Assembly (NCBI GenBank): GCA_015060765.1
Contig: SUXW01000024.1
Span: 1 to 42,706 of the forward strand
DNA from: Bacteroides sp.
GTDB lineage: Bacteria; Bacteroidota; Bacteroidia; Bacteroidales; Bacteroidaceae
Length of the DNA stretch: 42,706 bases
Direction: 5' to 3'
A program made the translations under genes and the position numbers. Under the pieces are notes generated by a model that saw only the letters and a list, made by a program, of their open reading frames with translations, was not told where the DNA came from and did not search any database. Position 1 is the first letter of the stretch. Every line of letters begins with the position of its first letter. Positions 41,859-42,706 of the stretch are shown here, one piece after another.

Positions 41859-42383
41859 ATGGAAACAACAACATTGAAAGGAACTCCTGTAAAACTTGCG
41901 GGTGAGTGGATAAAAGTGGGTAGGAATGCTCCAAGTTTTACTTTGGTCAAAAATGATATGAGTACCTTTTCCTTGAAAGAAGGGAAGGGGCATTATTTGA
42001 TATTGAATATTTTCCCCAGTCTGGATACGGGAGTCTGTGCTGCCTCTGTCCGTAAATTTAACAAGATAGCCGCCAAATTTCCGGATACTTTGGTGCTTTG
42101 CATATCGAAAGATTTGCCATTTGCCCAACATCGTTTTTGTGTAGCCGAAGGGATTGAGCATGTCATGACTCTTTCCGATTATCGTTATGATTCCAGTTTT
42201 GGAAAAGATTACGGCGTATTGATTACGGATAGCATAATGAAAGGATTGTTGGCAAGAGCCGTTGTCGTCATCAATCCCGAAGGACGAGTGATATATTCAA
42301 ATCTGGTTGCCGAAATAACAGAGGAACCCGATTATGAAAACGCTATTTCGTCTATTTCGGATGCTTATTCCTCGTATTATTAG
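41859..42383 (+). CDS. tpx: Thiol peroxidase (Tpx, 2-Cys peroxiredoxin)
   Basis: A 174-residue peroxiredoxin that reduces hydrogen and alkyl peroxides using thioredoxin. Peroxidatic Cys in PSLDTGVCAASVRKFN and resolving Cys in DLPFAQHRFCVAEGI match the atypical 2-Cys Tpx pattern; GLLARAVVVINPEGRVIYSNLVAEITEEPDYE is the usual end. The ATG at 41859 (METTTLKG) is chosen over 41835, which lies inside the hairpin arm. No clear TAnnTTTG promoter fits in the 75 bases after ilvC. Confidence 0.95.
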   Translation: METTTLKGTPVKLAGEWIKVGRNAPSFTLVKNDMSTFSLKEGKGHYLILNIFPSLDTGVCAASVRKFNKIAAKFPDTLVLCISKDLPFAQHRFCVAEGIEHVMTLSDYRYDSSFGKDYGVLITDSIMKGLLARAVVVINPEGRVIYSNLVAEITEEPDYENAISSISDAYSSYY

Positions 42384-42451
42384 TAGTGAAATAAGATTCT
42401 ATTCTATGTGAACCGTTCCTATACGGGTACAAAGGTTTGAAAATCTAACCG

Positions 42452-42483
42452 ATAGTGGGAACTCCCCAGAGAGTTTCCACTAT
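42452..42483. terminator. Hairpin after tpx
   Basis: 13-base arms (42452-42464 and 42471-42483, core AGTGG and CCACT) with one G-T wobble and a 6-base loop. There is no strong T tract. A smaller CCGT/ACGG hairpin lies just upstream near 42409-42425. Confidence 0.65.
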
Positions 42484-42564
42484 TTAAGTATATTCAACTC
42501 TCGCTTTTGGGGATATACTCAATGAAAAATTGTCGAAAAACAGTTCTGTTTACTGATTTTTGGG

Positions 42565-42572
42565 TAATTTTG
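42565..42572 (+). promoter_or_regulatory. -7 element of the gene at 42598
   Basis: TAATTTTG, 25 bases before the ATG at 42598; no clear TTTG 19 bases upstream. Confidence 0.5.
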
Positions 42573-42597
42573 TACCGAAATGGAATGGTAATAGCAG

Positions 42598-42706
42598 ATG
42601 GATTACAACTTCTTCATACTGACTGTCAATTCGTCCAGCATCATCATTCTGATGGTGCTGGCGATTATTTTGCTCACCGCTACCCGTTTTCGTGGAGAGA
42701 ACGGAT
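42598..42706 (+). CDS. Start of a membrane protein gene (cut by the window end)
   Basis: 36 codons are visible: MDYNFFILTVNSSS then a hydrophobic helix IIILMVLAIILLTATRF followed by RGENG. The pattern of a short outside tail and a first membrane helix suits a multi-helix sensor or transporter. The function cannot be inferred. Support comes from the TAnnTTTG element upstream and an unbroken frame to the end. Confidence 0.6.
   Translation, partial: MDYNFFILTVNSSSIIILMVLAIILLTATRFRGENG

Overview
The window looks like chromosomal DNA from a gut Bacteroidales species of the Bacteroides/Phocaeicola type. Upstream regions repeatedly carry the Bacteroidetes promoter pattern (TTTG, about 19 bases, then TAnnTTTG), Shine-Dalgarno sequences are weak, and typical Bacteroides families are present: DUF3810, DUF5715, BspA-like leucine-rich repeats, GH115, a large pyruvate:ferredoxin oxidoreductase and short lipoprotein signals. 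I see no tRNA, rRNA, insertion sequence, phage gene or CRISPR array. Most of the content is core metabolism.

Layout. 70-591 is a TlpA-like thiol-disulfide protein, separated by a long hairpin from a nine-gene minus-strand run (9040 down to 680): phoH, purC, ubiE/menG, aroE, an alpha/beta hydrolase, a TPM protein, lemA, aroC and an M20 dipeptidase. The gaps are mostly under 25 bases, so it looks like one operon joining purine, shikimate and menaquinone steps. 9373-12476 is a plus-strand trio: a DUF5715 (M15 peptidase-like) lipoprotein, truA and a membrane-anchored Hanks-type kinase. 12601-14234 holds a lipoprotein and a zinc-ribbon DUF805 membrane protein on the minus strand. They are preceded by a region of about 235 bases that folds into a long rod and has its own perfect promoter, so it is either a non-coding RNA or a structured leader.

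14725-19297 carries a helix-turn-helix-like protein, a YkvA/DUF1232 protein, a DUF3810 HExxH membrane protein, a Cof-type HAD hydrolase and a divergent tyrosine phenol-lyase/tryptophanase homologue. 19404-21445 is a TIGR03915 plus radical SAM pair (putative DNA repair), divergent from an EamA transporter. 22574-25051 holds poorly characterised membrane proteins and lipoproteins, one of them frameshifted. 25056-28686 has an aldose-epimerase-like gene divergent from a secreted GH115 alpha-glucuronidase. 28936-32487 encodes pyruvate:ferredoxin oxidoreductase, followed by an AAA ATPase with an altered Walker B motif, a predicted ATP-grasp enzyme and a SlyD-like isomerase.

35658-41783 is the branched-chain amino acid operon ilvD-ilvB-ilvN-(acyl-ACP thioesterase)-ilvC. 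In front of ilvD is a clear transcription attenuator: a 30-codon leader peptide containing HIIRVVVV, a terminator hairpin, and a competing antiterminator segment inside the peptide reading frame. This and the structured RNA at 14279-14513 are the two most interesting finds. The window ends with tpx and the first codons of a membrane protein.
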